This document shows positions 26,965 through 36,061 of a DNA stretch of 64,000 bases, piece by piece. Source of the stretch: Candidatus Desulfofervidus auxilii (GTDB lineage Bacteria; Desulfobacterota; Desulfofervidia; Desulfofervidales; Desulfofervidaceae); contig NZ_CP013015.1 of NCBI RefSeq assembly GCF_001577525.1, forward strand, positions 1,619,667 through 1,683,666, read 5' to 3'. The notes beneath the pieces are model-generated. The model made no database searches, had not been told where the DNA came from, and saw only the letters and a list, made by a program, of their open reading frames with translations. Position 1 is the first letter of the stretch; each line of letters begins with the position of its first letter. The translations under genes and the position numbers were made by a program.

Positions 26965-28323
26965 ATGGCTAGATTTTTAATTGCTGCGGAGGAGTTGGCT
27001 TTAAAAAATTTATTAAACAATACCTTAGGAAGAGGAAATATTCTTGAATTTTGTCCTGACGAACCTAGCATACTGGAAAGACTAAAAAGTATAAATTATG
27101 ACTTGATTGTTATAGATATGGAATTGAAAAATGGGGATGGGATGAAGTTATTAGAATCTACAAAATCTATGGCACCAACTACTCCTATAATTGTCATTGG
27201 TCACAATCGCACGGAACGGGTAGTAGAGACAATTAAAAAGGGTGCTTATGATTTTATAGCAAAACCTGCCTCTGGTGAAAAGATAAAAAATACCATTGAG
27301 AAAGCCTTAGAAAACCAAAGTCTTAAATATGAAATTGATTATTTAAGGCGGCAACAAGATGTTATCTATGACCTTAATAGAATCATTGCCAAAAGTCCTT
27401 CCATGAAGAGGATAATTAGTATTATAAGAAAGGTATGTAAAACAAATTCTACTATTTTGATGACCGGAGAAACTGGGACAGGAAAGAGTTTTCTGGCCGG
27501 AGCAATTCATTTTAATAGTCATCGCAAAAAAGGTCCATTTGTGGAAATCAATTGTGCTAATATTCCTGAAACCTTATTAGAGAGTGAATTGTTTGGACAT
27601 GAAAAAGGGACATTTACAGGGGCTACAAAAACTAGGATAGGCAGGTTTGAGCAAGCAAATAAAGGAACTGTCCTTTTAGATGAAATAGGAGACCTACCTT
27701 TTGCCTTACAAGCAAAGCTACTCCGCTTTTTAGAAGAAAGGGTTTTTGAAAGACTAGGAGGGAATAAAACTATTTATTCTGATGTTCGGGTTATAGCCAC
27801 TACAAATAAGAGCCTGGAAGAAGAAATTCAAAAAGGAAGGTTTAGAGAAGACCTTTATTACCGGATTAATGTAATAAATCTCCATTTACCTCCTTTGAAG
27901 GAACGAATAGAAGACATAGAAGGTTTGGCCCTGTATTTTTTAAAAAAACACTCCCGAAATATAAAAAAACATGTTGAAGGATTTCACCCAGAGGTATTGG
28001 AGATGTTTAAGCATTATCATTGGCCAGGTAACCTTCGCGAGCTTTCCAATGTTATAGAGAGGGCTGTCTTACTTACTGAAGACAAAATAATTCAAAAAGA
28101 CAGTATAAAATTGGGGAAGGATAACTATACTGAGCTTCCTAAAAGTATATCTTCGTCTCAATCTTTATTGGATATAGAGAGAAAAACAATAATAGATGCA
28201 CTAGATAAATCCATGTGGATTCAAAAGCTCGCTGCTAAGAGATTAGGTATATCCAGAAGGGTATTGAATTACAAAATCAAAAAACTAGGTATTAAGCATC
28301 CACGGTGGAGAAAAAATGTCTAA
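26965..28323 (+). CDS. NtrC-family response regulator, PEP-CTERM/exosortase-associated type (PrsR-like)
   Basis: The 452-residue regulator has a receiver (residues 1 to about 120; phosphoacceptor Asp51 in VIDMELKNGDG, Lys100 in FIAKPAS). A sigma-54 AAA+ domain follows (Walker A GETGTGKS at 168-175; the GAFTGA loop reads GTFTGA at 215-220; LLDEIGDL near 237). A Fis-type HTH ends the protein (AAKRLGISRRVLNYKIKKLG). It would activate sigma-54 promoters. PrsR-type regulators control exosortase/PEP-CTERM and exopolysaccharide genes, and its position beside the exosortase gene supports this. The usual partner kinase PrsK is absent from the window. The Ala-to-Thr change in the loop is a natural variant whose effect is unknown. 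Confidence 0.9.
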   Translation: MARFLIAAEELALKNLLNNTLGRGNILEFCPDEPSILERLKSINYDLIVIDMELKNGDGMKLLESTKSMAPTTPIIVIGHNRTERVVETIKKGAYDFIAKPASGEKIKNTIEKALENQSLKYEIDYLRRQQDVIYDLNRIIAKSPSMKRIISIIRKVCKTNSTILMTGETGTGKSFLAGAIHFNSHRKKGPFVEINCANIPETLLESELFGHEKGTFTGATKTRIGRFEQANKGTVLLDEIGDLPFALQAKLLRFLEERVFERLGGNKTIYSDVRVIATTNKSLEEEIQKGRFREDLYYRINVINLHLPPLKERIEDIEGLALYFLKKHSRNIKKHVEGFHPEVLEMFKHYHWPGNLRELSNVIERAVLLTEDKIIQKDSIKLGKDNYTELPKSISSSQSLLDIERKTIIDALDKSMWIQKLAAKRLGISRRVLNYKIKKLGIKHPRWRKNV

Positions 28324-28713
28324 CCCAACTTTGTCGTTTTTTGCCTGAAATTGTCCTAAATTGAGGAAACTGAAACATAAATGGGAAATTTAGGGTCAAA
28401 TCTACAATTCACACTTAATCTCATCTATTTCCTTTGCGTATTTTCTTGACTTTTTCCTTATTTTCTATTTTCTCCTCCAAGAACAACTCCAGCCTTTACA
28501 TCCTTAAACGGATCTTTCACATAAGAACTAGTCCCATTTTGATTGTATTATTTCTTTCATTTACGCAAAAGGGGAAGTTTTTCCCAAATCACACCCATGT
28601 TGACCTATCTTTTTCCCTAGCTATTTTTATCTTATTTTTTGGTTTTGATTCTTCATAGCTGCTGGGTTAAGGATACACTTGACTTTTTTAAAAAAATTAA
28701 CTAAGTTTAAAAT
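28324..28713. other. Intergenic region with short dispersed repeat
   Basis: About 390 bases without a convincing gene. At 28386-28406 an inverted copy of the short repeat (TGTAGATTTGACCCTAAATT on the minus strand) matches 3672-3692. A TTGACTTTTTT stretch at about 28679 could be a -35 element for the DtxR gene. A 74-codon frame at 28434 has no ribosome site or recognisable similarity and is ignored. Confidence 0.5.
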
Positions 28714-29412
28714 ATGTCTAAAAAAGCTAAACTAACAGAAAGTGCTGAAGATTTTTTAGAAGCCATTTATCTTATAGGAAAGACTAAAAAGGTAGTCAGG
28801 GTAAAAGATATTGCTCAACACCTGGATGTTAAAATGGCCTCAGTAGTGGTAGGTTTAAAATCTCTGGCTGAAAAAGGATTGGTGGAGCATGAACATTACG
28901 GTTATGTTGAATTGACACCCCCAGGTGAAGAAATTGCTAAGAAGACCTTATATCGTCACCAATTGCTTTTTAAATTCTTCCGTGAGGCCTTGGGTTTACC
29001 TGCGAAAATAGCAGACAGAGACGCCTGTAGGATAGAACATTACTTGTCACCCGAAGGATTGGAACGAATTTTAAAATTTATTGAGTTTATGGAAAAATGT
29101 CCCGAAGGCGCACCTAACTGGCTGACCAATTTTTATTATTTTCTTCAATATGACCAATTTCCCAAAATATGTCTTGAGAAAACCAAATCCTTAATTTCTT
29201 TAGAACAACTTGATACTCAAGCTAAAGGTAAAGTCCAAAAGTTAGGTGGTCAGGTAGAATTAAAACAAGAGTTGTTGAAAAAGGGAATTGTACCTGGGGT
29301 TATAGTTGCTATTGAAGAAAAAATTCCTGAGGGAATAAAGATAAAGATTAATGAGTCCGTTATTTTTTTAATGCCTGAGGAAGCCAAAGAAGTATTTGTT
29401 ATCCCTCTTTAG
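28714..29412 (+). CDS. DtxR/MntR-family metal-dependent transcriptional regulator
   Basis: The 232-residue protein starts with the DtxR winged helix (TESAEDFLEAIYLIGK, VRVKDIAQHLDVKMASVVVG, LAEKGLVEHEHYGYVELT). The metal-binding dimerisation region follows (RHQLLFKFFREALG, ADRDACRIEHYLSPEG), with the expected His, Glu, Asp and Cys ligands. The C-terminal 75 residues look like an SH3/FeoA-type domain (KQELLKKGIVPGVIVAIEE). It would sense Fe2+ or Mn2+ and repress metal uptake genes. No transporter is adjacent, so the regulon is unknown. Confidence 0.9.
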   Translation: MSKKAKLTESAEDFLEAIYLIGKTKKVVRVKDIAQHLDVKMASVVVGLKSLAEKGLVEHEHYGYVELTPPGEEIAKKTLYRHQLLFKFFREALGLPAKIADRDACRIEHYLSPEGLERILKFIEFMEKCPEGAPNWLTNFYYFLQYDQFPKICLEKTKSLISLEQLDTQAKGKVQKLGGQVELKQELLKKGIVPGVIVAIEEKIPEGIKIKINESVIFLMPEEAKEVFVIPL

Positions 29413-29513
29413 AAATGTGTTCTGATGCAGGACACAATAATCCACGAATTTCCAAAAACCACAGCTGATATACCTCTGGTAGTTGAAACAACACGTGATA
29501 ACATCGAAAGGAA

Positions 29514-30218
29514 TTAATCTTTAAATCCCTCATAAATACTGACTATTCCTCCTGTCAAATATTTATGTTTAATGTGTTTAAAACCTGCTTTTTGCATCAA
29601 ATTCATCCACTCTTGTGGTTGATAAAATACTTGAATACTATGTGCTAGATATTTATAGGCTTGTTTATCTCTACTGATAACACTGCCGATTCTGGGCAAT
29701 AAATATTTTAAGTAAGCGAAATACAGCTTCTTAAAAAATGATAAATATGGATGGGAAAATTCCAAAATTATCACCTTTCCTCCTGTCTTTAATGCCCTGA
29801 ACATTTCTTTTAAACCAGCAAGGCGGTCAGAAAAATTCCTCACCCCAAAGGCAACCATGATGGCATCAATCTTTTTATCTTTCAAGGGAAGGGAAAGGGC
29901 ATCTCCACACACAAAAAAAAGTGCGTTATCTTGCCACCGCTTTTTCCCATAAAGAAGCATGGGCTGACAGAAGTCTAGGGCCACAATTTTTCCTTTAAAT
30001 TTGGTATACCTCACCAACGCTTTGCTCAAGGGTAAAGTGCCAGCACATAAATCCAAGACAAGACCGTTAACATCATTTAGATATTTTACAGTCTGCCACC
30101 GCCAGTAATGGTCTATACCCAAACTTAACAAAGAGTTTAAAAAATCATAAAACCGGGTAATACTACTGAATTTTTGCTGAACAAAAGTTTTATCAGTATT
30201 AGAGTAATTGATAGTCAT
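29514..30218 (-). CDS. menG: Demethylmenaquinone methyltransferase / UbiE family
   Basis: The SAM-dependent class I methyltransferase has the UbiE pattern: VQQKFSSITRFYDFLNSLLS, the SAM loop VLDLCAGTLPLSKAL, DFCQPML, GVRNFSDRLAGLKEMFRALK and GKVIILEFSHP. It methylates demethylmenaquinone in the last step of menaquinone synthesis. The frame can be extended to TTG 30317, but the family start matches MTINYSNTDKTFVQQ at 30218, giving 234 residues. No Shine-Dalgarno is clear at either site. No other men genes are adjacent. Confidence 0.82.
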   Translation of the reverse strand: MTINYSNTDKTFVQQKFSSITRFYDFLNSLLSLGIDHYWRWQTVKYLNDVNGLVLDLCAGTLPLSKALVRYTKFKGKIVALDFCQPMLLYGKKRWQDNALFFVCGDALSLPLKDKKIDAIMVAFGVRNFSDRLAGLKEMFRALKTGGKVIILEFSHPYLSFFKKLYFAYLKYLLPRIGSVISRDKQAYKYLAHSIQVFYQPQEWMNLMQKAGFKHIKHKYLTGGIVSIYEGFKD

Positions 30219-30439
30219 TTCTGTTTTTGATACCACAAATCTGTAAAAATGGTCTTGAAAATGGTAACACTTTTCTTCTAAAAATAAAGACCAGGCAGAG
30301 TAAATTCGCACTCTCAACTACATTGGCTGCTTCTTTACAAAAACACTTTATATTTTTTCTTTTTATTTAACAAAGATAGAGCCTATAAAACGGTGGAATT
30401 GCTTCATGAACTTTGATCCTATCCTGATTTTGAAAAACC

Positions 30440-30530
30440 CAAAATCCGCGATTGATTTTTGGATACCTGTCTGCCCCCGCCTGCCGTCGGGCAGGGAACA
30501 GGCAGGAAGGTATTTTTAACGCGGATTTTG
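30440..30530. repeat. Palindromic element with 11-bp terminal inverted repeats (family B)
   Basis: CAAAATCCGCG (30440-30450) and CGCGGATTTTG (30520-30530) are perfect inverted ends of a 91-bp element. The interior starts ATTGATTTTTGGATA and holds a family A GC-rich palindrome. Related elements occur near 34430-34494 (inverted, one end only) and 59427-59572. It looks like a MITE-like or extragenic palindromic element upstream of lnt. Confidence 0.75.
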
Positions 30531-30581
30531 TCTCATAAAGGCACTTCTTTAAAAAGCTAAAATCCATTATAATGGTAAGTT

Positions 30582-32111
30582 GTGTTGAAAAAATATTTCC
30601 TTTCCTTTTGCACTGGGTTTTTGCTAATTTTCAGTTTTCCTCCCTTTGCCTTCTATCCTTTAGCTTGGATAGCTTTTTTGCCACTTTTTGAAGCCATAAG
30701 AGAGATATCTCCTAGTTATGCTTTTAGAATGGGGCTTTTTAGTGGATGTGTGTTTTTTTTAGGCATCTTATACTGGACTGTTCATGCCATGGTTTGTTAT
30801 GGTGGTGTTTCTTCGCCCTTGAGTTTGCTGGCCCTTTTTTTACTAGTATTTTATCTTGCCCTTTATTTTGGCATTTTTTCCTATTTTATTAAGATATTTT
30901 CTATAGAGTTTTCTCCCATACTTATAGCCAGTTTGTGGGTAAGTTTAGAATACATTAGGGCCCACTTTCTTACTGGTTTCCCTTGGGAACTTTTAGGGGA
31001 TTCTCAATACAACTGGTTATCCTTCATTCAAGTGGCAGATATTGGTGGGGTGTATTTACTTTCTTTCTTGGTAATGTGGGGTAATGCTAGTTTTTTTCAA
31101 TGTTTAAAAGAAAGAAATAAACAATCTTATTTTGGCCTTTTTATCTTGGGAATTTGTTTAGGAACAATCCTTTTTTATGGCCAAAATCGCCTCTCTTTCT
31201 GGGAAAAACAATGCCTTATTTCGCCTAAAAAAATTAACATTGGCGTCATCCAGGGCAATATAGACCAAAATCAGAAATGGGAGCCAGCATTTCAGGCAAC
31301 TACGGTAAAAATTTATGAACACCTCAGCAGACAAGCCATCAAAAACCATCCTGAATTGCTTATCTGGCCAGAAACCGCCTTGCCTTTTTATTTCCAAGAA
31401 AAATCTCCGTGGCAAGAACAGGTATTGACCTTGGCCAGAGATTTAAAAACCCCTATTTTGGCAGGTAGTCCTGCTTATGAAACAAGAGCTGAGGGAATTA
31501 AATACTTCAATCGGGCTTATCTCATCAATGAACAGGGAAAAATCACAGGCTATTATGACAAAGTGCACCTTGTGCCCTTTGGAGAATATATCCCATTACG
31601 GAAATGGTTACCTTTTCTTTCAGCTATTGCAGTCACGGTGGGTGATTTCTCTTCAGGAAAGGAGATAATGCCGCTTTCCCTCACTGGCCATTATTCCTTC
31701 GGTGTGCTCATTTGTTTTGAGAGTATTTTTCCAGAATTAAGTAGGGAGTTAGTTCAAAAACAGGCTCATTTTTTGGTAAATATCACCAACGATGCCTGGT
31801 TTGGTCGCACTAGTGCTCCTTATCAGCACCTAGCTATGTTGGTATTGCGAGCAGTGGAAAATAGACGGGCCATTGCCAGGGCAGCTAATACCGGATTTAG
31901 CGCCTTTATTGAACCTACAGGTAAAATAATTAAACAAACTAAATTGTTTGAGCAATCTTATATTATAGCCAACTTACCTTTAATAGAGAATAAAACATTT
32001 TATACCAACCATGGGGATATATTGGTTTTTTTCTGTTTCTGTGTTATATTTATTTTAGCTATAAAAACTGTAAAAAGGGGGAGTAAATGGAGGAAATTAG
32101 TGAAATTCTGA
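30582..32111 (+). CDS. lnt: Apolipoprotein N-acyltransferase
   Basis: The 509-residue inner-membrane protein has an N-terminal multi-helix region (PFAFYPLAWIAFLPLF; GFPWELLG) and a nitrilase-type periplasmic domain. The catalytic triad is Glu264 (IWPETALP), Lys327 (YYDKVHLVPFGEY) and Cys378 (LICFESIFPE). It N-acylates the Cys of diacylated lipoproteins, the last step of lipoprotein maturation in diderm bacteria. The start is GTG 30582. Its 3' end overlaps the start of prfB by 25 bases. Confidence 0.95.
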   Translation: MLKKYFLSFCTGFLLIFSFPPFAFYPLAWIAFLPLFEAIREISPSYAFRMGLFSGCVFFLGILYWTVHAMVCYGGVSSPLSLLALFLLVFYLALYFGIFSYFIKIFSIEFSPILIASLWVSLEYIRAHFLTGFPWELLGDSQYNWLSFIQVADIGGVYLLSFLVMWGNASFFQCLKERNKQSYFGLFILGICLGTILFYGQNRLSFWEKQCLISPKKINIGVIQGNIDQNQKWEPAFQATTVKIYEHLSRQAIKNHPELLIWPETALPFYFQEKSPWQEQVLTLARDLKTPILAGSPAYETRAEGIKYFNRAYLINEQGKITGYYDKVHLVPFGEYIPLRKWLPFLSAIAVTVGDFSSGKEIMPLSLTGHYSFGVLICFESIFPELSRELVQKQAHFLVNITNDAWFGRTSAPYQHLAMLVLRAVENRRAIARAANTGFSAFIEPTGKIIKQTKLFEQSYIIANLPLIENKTFYTNHGDILVFFCFCVIFILAIKTVKRGSKWRKLVKF

Positions 32112-33179
32112 AAGATCTTAATGCCCAGTTTCTTAAACTTGAGGAGTATCTTTGACCTCCCTTCCAAGTTATCTCGTTTAGAAGAAATAAACAAAATTAT
32201 TGTTAACCATAAAGATTGGCAACAGATAGAAGAAATAAGGCCTTTATTACAAGAAAAAAGCAGTATTGAGGAAACAATCCAGCTTTGGGAAGAGGATAAA
32301 AAAGCCTTAGAGGATTTAAATGTGCTTTATGAATTGGCTAAAGAGGAAAAAGACACTCAAATTTTAAAGGAAATAAGTGATGAGATTTCTCAATTAGAAA
32401 CAAAGATAAAAAAAATAAAATTGCAATGGCTTTTGAATCAACCTACGGATAAACTTAATGCCATAGTGGAAATCCATGCTGGAGCTGGAGGAACAGATGC
32501 TCAAGATTGGGCAGAAATCCTTTTACGTATGTATCTCCGCTGGGCAGAAAACATGGGATTTAAGGTAAAATTTTTAGATACCACTAGGGGGGATGAAGCA
32601 GGCATAAAAAGTGTAGTCTTTTTAGTAGAGGGTCATTATGCCTATGGTTTTTTAAAAGGTGAAACGGGAGTCCATCGGTTAATCCGGATTTCTCCCTTTG
32701 ATGCCAGTGGAAGGAGACATACTTCCTTTGCTGCGGTCTCGGTTTATCCTCAGATAAATGAAAGTATCCAGATTAAAATAAAAGAAAAAGATTTAAAAAT
32801 TGAGACCTTTCGCTCCAGTGGGGCAGGTGGTCAACATGTAAATAAAGTGGAAACAGGAGTGAGGATTACCCATATTCCCACAGGAATTGTGGTTCAATGT
32901 CAAGACCAACGATCACAATTTCGCAACAAGGAAGCAGCTTTAATGATTTTAAAATCCCGTCTGTATAATTTAGAACTCCAGAAAAGAGAACAGAAAAAAA
33001 AGGAAATATATGTTAATCAAAAAGAAATTGCTTGGGGAAATCAAATTAGAACATACACTTTACATCCTTATAAATTAGTTAAAGACCATCGGACTCAATT
33101 GGAAGTTCCCCAGATAGAGGAAGTTTTAAATGGAAAAATAGATAATTTTATTGAGGCCTATCTTTTACATAAAAAATAA
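32087..33179 (+). CDS. prfB: Peptide chain release factor 2 with programmed +1 frameshift
   Basis: Translation starts at ATG 32087 (AAGGGGGAG upstream) and runs 22 codons to an in-frame TGA at 32153-32155. The context TATCTTTGAC preceded by GAGGAG (internal Shine-Dalgarno) is the classic prfB autoregulatory site. A +1 shift on CTT continues as GACCTCCCT and gives 363 residues in total. The protein has the RF2 anticodon-like SPF motif (RISPFDASGRRHTS) and the peptide-release GGQ motif (SSGAGGQHVNKVETGVR). RF2 ends translation at UGA and UAA, so low RF2 increases frameshifting. This matters here because the genome also reads UGA as selenocysteine. Confidence 0.96.
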
Positions 33180-34247
33180 TTAAATTTCACTAACATATTT
33201 TGCAATCAAATCACCCACTTCAGAAGTAGACATACCCATTTTCCCAGCCGAAAGGCTTTTTATGTCTTTTTTAAGGGCTTTCATTACTGCCTGTTCCACA
33301 TCAGCCGCCGCCCTTTCTTCCCCTAAGGTTTCTAACATCATCTGTCCTGCACAGATAGCGGCCAAGGGATTGATCATGTTTTTTCCTGCATATTTAGGTG
33401 CTGAACCCCCTATTGGTTCAAACATAGATACTCCCTCAGGGTTAATATTTGCTCCTGCCGCTATACCCATACCTCCTTGGATTATAGCTCCCAAATCAGT
33501 AATAATGTCACCAAACATATTATCAGTAACAATGACATCAAACCACTCTGGATTTTTTACCATCCACATGCAAGTGGCATCTACGTGGGCATATTGAATT
33601 TTAATATCTGTATATTCTTGAGCTAGTTCATGGAAGGTGCGTTCCCATAAGTCAAAGGCATAAGTTAACACATTGGTCTTTCCACAAAGTAATAATTCCT
33701 TCTTTTTATTCCGTTTGCGGCAATATTCAAAGGCGTATCGCAAACACCGTTCTACCCCTTTTCGGGTGTTAATGGATTCTTGAATGGCTATTTCATCAGG
33801 TGTCCCCTTCTTAAGAAATCCGCCAGCTCCAGTATAAAGACCCTCAGTGTTTTCTCGAATCACTACAAAGTCTATATCAGCAGGCCCTTTATCCTTTAAA
33901 GGGGTATAAACTCCCTCATAAAGTTTAACAGGTCTAAGATTAATATATTGGTCTAAAGCAAAACGAAGCTTTAACAAAATACCCTTTTCTAATATTCCAG
34001 GTTTTACATCAGGGTGGCCAATCGCCCCTAAATAAATAGCATCTTTTTTAGATAACTCATTCAAGGCAGAATCTGGTAAGGTTTCTCCAGTTCTTTTATA
34101 ACGTTCACCCCCAAAATCAAACTCTTCTAACTCTAACTTAAAACCGTGTTTGACTGAAACTGCCTCCAATACCTTCACTCCTTCACGAATTACCTCAGGA
34201 CCAGTGCCATCGCCAGGTATGACCGCTATCTGGTAAGTCTTGGCCAT
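33180..34247 (-). CDS. leuB: 3-isopropylmalate dehydrogenase
   Basis: The 355-residue enzyme shows the isocitrate/isopropylmalate dehydrogenase fold: IPGDGTGPEVI at the start, LLKLRFALDQYINLRPVKLY (substrate Arg residues), RENTEGLYTG, DNMFGDIITDLGA and FEPIGGSAPKYAGKN. It oxidatively decarboxylates 3-isopropylmalate with NAD+ in leucine synthesis. Its stop abuts the prfB stop with no gap, so the two converge. Other leu genes are not adjacent. A homologous tartrate or homoisocitrate dehydrogenase is the main alternative. Confidence 0.85.
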   Translation of the reverse strand: MAKTYQIAVIPGDGTGPEVIREGVKVLEAVSVKHGFKLELEEFDFGGERYKRTGETLPDSALNELSKKDAIYLGAIGHPDVKPGILEKGILLKLRFALDQYINLRPVKLYEGVYTPLKDKGPADIDFVVIRENTEGLYTGAGGFLKKGTPDEIAIQESINTRKGVERCLRYAFEYCRKRNKKKELLLCGKTNVLTYAFDLWERTFHELAQEYTDIKIQYAHVDATCMWMVKNPEWFDVIVTDNMFGDIITDLGAIIQGGMGIAAGANINPEGVSMFEPIGGSAPKYAGKNMINPLAAICAGQMMLETLGEERAAADVEQAVMKALKKDIKSLSAGKMGMSTSEVGDLIAKYVSEI

Positions 34248-34429
34248 TTTCCTCTCCTTTTAAAAATTTAATGGCCATTATACGTAAATTTATCCTCATG
34301 GGCAAGTATTTTGTCCTATCTATCCTGCCCCATATTCCCAAAACAGGAGTAACTTTAAAATAAAACCCACAAATGGAGTAAAATAGTGAAGTTAACCTCA
34401 ATTAAAATAGAATAAAAAATGGGCTCGCC

Positions 34430-34494
34430 TGTGGGCAGGCCCGCCTGCCGTCGGGCAGGTCGGAATTTTATCCAAAAATCAATAGCGGATTTTG
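34430..34494 (-). repeat. Partial family B element with GC-rich core
   Basis: Minus strand reads CAAAATCCGCTATTGATTTT then TGGATAAAATTCC and a CCTGCC...GGCAGG palindrome, closely matching the left part of the element at 59427. The second terminal repeat is not found, so this copy is truncated or diverged. Confidence 0.65.
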
Positions 34495-34737
34495 AGTATC
34501 CCAGGGCCACGTCAAAGTCAAGCCATAAGTAATTTAACAAAAAGAACAAACGTTTAAATATGGTCTAAAAAATCCAAATTTCAAAATCCAAATGCCAAAT
34601 GAAATCCAAATGTCTTAATGCCAAAACATTAAATCAGTGAGTAGTGAAATAGTGAGGGAATGAAATAGCCAAATGTAGTGGAATTGGGGTCAAACCTACA
34701 AAATACAGTTAAGAAAATAGAAAACGGAAAACAGAAA

Positions 34738-34930
34738 TTCCCAATTCCCATTTCCCAATTCCCATTTCCCAATTTCCAATTCCCATTTCCAACGTGCCAA
34801 CTTGCTAACGTGTAAACTTGCCAACTTTCCAACTTGCAACTTTGTAATGCCTCAATCAAAAAGAAGACTAGAATTGACTAGAGACTAAGGACTAGGGACT
34901 AAGGACTAAGGACTAAGGACTAGGGACTAA
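34738..34930. repeat. Low-complexity minisatellite-like runs
   Basis: Several short motifs repeat imperfectly: TTCCCAATTCCCATT units from 34738 to about 34790, CCAACTTGC-like units to about 34850, and GGACTAAGGACTAGG units from 34886 to 34930. Slippage is the likely origin. Confidence 0.6.
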
Positions 34931-35125
34931 GCACGTCTCATCGTTCTAACGTGCTAACGTTCCAATTTAACAGAAGGCGATTTTGCATTTTTCAATTTGC
35001 ATTCTGCATTGAGTCATTGCGCTTAACATTTGGATCTCCGTTAAAATTACTTTGACGAAGTCCTATTTTGAGTATCCCCAAACTACTTGAATTTTTCTCC
35101 AAGAAATGTTAGACAAATAAAGTGT

Positions 35126-35202
35126 GGTGGGTGTAGCTCAGCGGTTAGAGCACTGGGCTGTGGCCCCAGGTGTCGGGGGTTCAAATCCCCTCACCCACCC
35201 CA
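35126..35202 (+). tRNA. tRNA-His (GUG)
   Basis: The cloverleaf is complete. The acceptor stem GTGGGTG (35127-35133) pairs with CACCCAC, with the extra G-1 at 35126 opposite the discriminator C, the identity mark of tRNA-His. The anticodon stem CTGGG/CCCAG holds loop CTGTGGC with anticodon GTG at 35160-35162. The T arm is GGGGTTCAAATCCCC, and CCA is encoded at 35200-35202. Confidence 0.95.
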
Positions 35203-35474
35203 GTGAAATTAAGCATTTTGTGAATCCGAGGCAGTTGAAAAATTCCTCACCCTATCACGGACCACAGAGGAAAAGTTCTTCATAGCGAAATAACTCTAAG
35301 AGAAAGAGTGAAAGTGGGTTAGTGGGTACTACAAATTGAATTCTTCAATTTACTAAAACTGGAATCAATAATTTAATGAATCAGCCATTATGAGTTAGCC
35401 TTCAAAGATAATCTCTGCTTGAAATTTCCAAATAGGTGTGGTAAGTAAAATCAAAAGTTTGGAGAATACCTAGG

Positions 35475-36059
35475 ATGCGGAAGTCAGAGATTAAACGGAA
35501 AACTACCGAAACAGAAATAGAGCTATGTTTGAATCTGGATGGCTCAGGACAAACCAAAATCTCTTCAGGTATTCCTTTTTTTGACCACATGCTTTGTCTT
35601 TTTTGTGTGCATGGCCTATTTGATTTAACACTTACTGCCAGAGGAGATTTAGAGGTAGATGCACATCATGTAATAGAGGATATTGGCATTTGCCTGGGAC
35701 AAGCCATAAAGGAGGCCTTAGGGAAGAAAGAAGGTATTAATCGCTATGGACAGGCATCTGTTCCTATGGATGAATCTTTAGCTCAGGTATTTATAGACCT
35801 ATCAGGGCGGCCTTTTTTCTTCTATCAAGGTCCTCCTTTAGTAGGTCAATTAGGACAGTTTGATCTAGAATTAACAGCGGAATTTTTCAGGGCCTTAAGC
35901 AATGAAGCAAAGATGAATCTCCATATCCATCTTCTTTATGGAGAAAATAAACATCATTGTGCTGAAGCCATTTTCAAGGCATGCGGCCGTAGTTTAAGAC
36001 AGGCTGTATGCCTTGATCCACGTCGTTTAAACATTCCTTCTTCTAAAGGAGTATTATAA
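35475..36059 (+). CDS. hisB: Imidazoleglycerol-phosphate dehydratase
   Basis: The 194-residue enzyme starts RKSEIKRKTTETEIEL and shows the metal-binding motifs GIPFFDHMLCLF, DAHHVIEDIGICLG, and at the C-terminus HLLYGENKHHCAEAIFKACG. It dehydrates imidazole-glycerol phosphate to imidazole-acetol phosphate in histidine synthesis, using a Mn2+ cluster bound by these His/Glu residues. Single-function length (no phosphatase fusion) is usual outside enterics. hisA follows directly, 2 bases after its stop. Confidence 0.96.
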   Translation: MRKSEIKRKTTETEIELCLNLDGSGQTKISSGIPFFDHMLCLFCVHGLFDLTLTARGDLEVDAHHVIEDIGICLGQAIKEALGKKEGINRYGQASVPMDESLAQVFIDLSGRPFFFYQGPPLVGQLGQFDLELTAEFFRALSNEAKMNLHIHLLYGENKHHCAEAIFKACGRSLRQAVCLDPRRLNIPSSKGVL

Positions 36060-36061
36060 GA

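Larger units (their letters stand above)
34248..35125. other. Long non-coding interval: repeats and low-complexity runs
   Basis: No gene is seen in nearly 900 bases. A family B/A repeat half-element is at 34430-34494. At 34686-34710 there is an inverted copy of the GTAGGTTTGACCC short repeat. At 34738-34850 short motifs such as AATTCCCATTTCCC and CCAACTTGC recur in near-tandem, and at 34880-34930 GGACTAAGGACTAGGGACTAA repeats occur. Such simple repeats mutate quickly. Open frames over them are artefacts. Confidence 0.65.

Noticed and set aside
28434-28658. 74-codon frame between the PrsR-like gene and dtxR
   Set aside because: No ribosome site, Phe/Ser-rich low-information sequence, overlaps a dispersed repeat.
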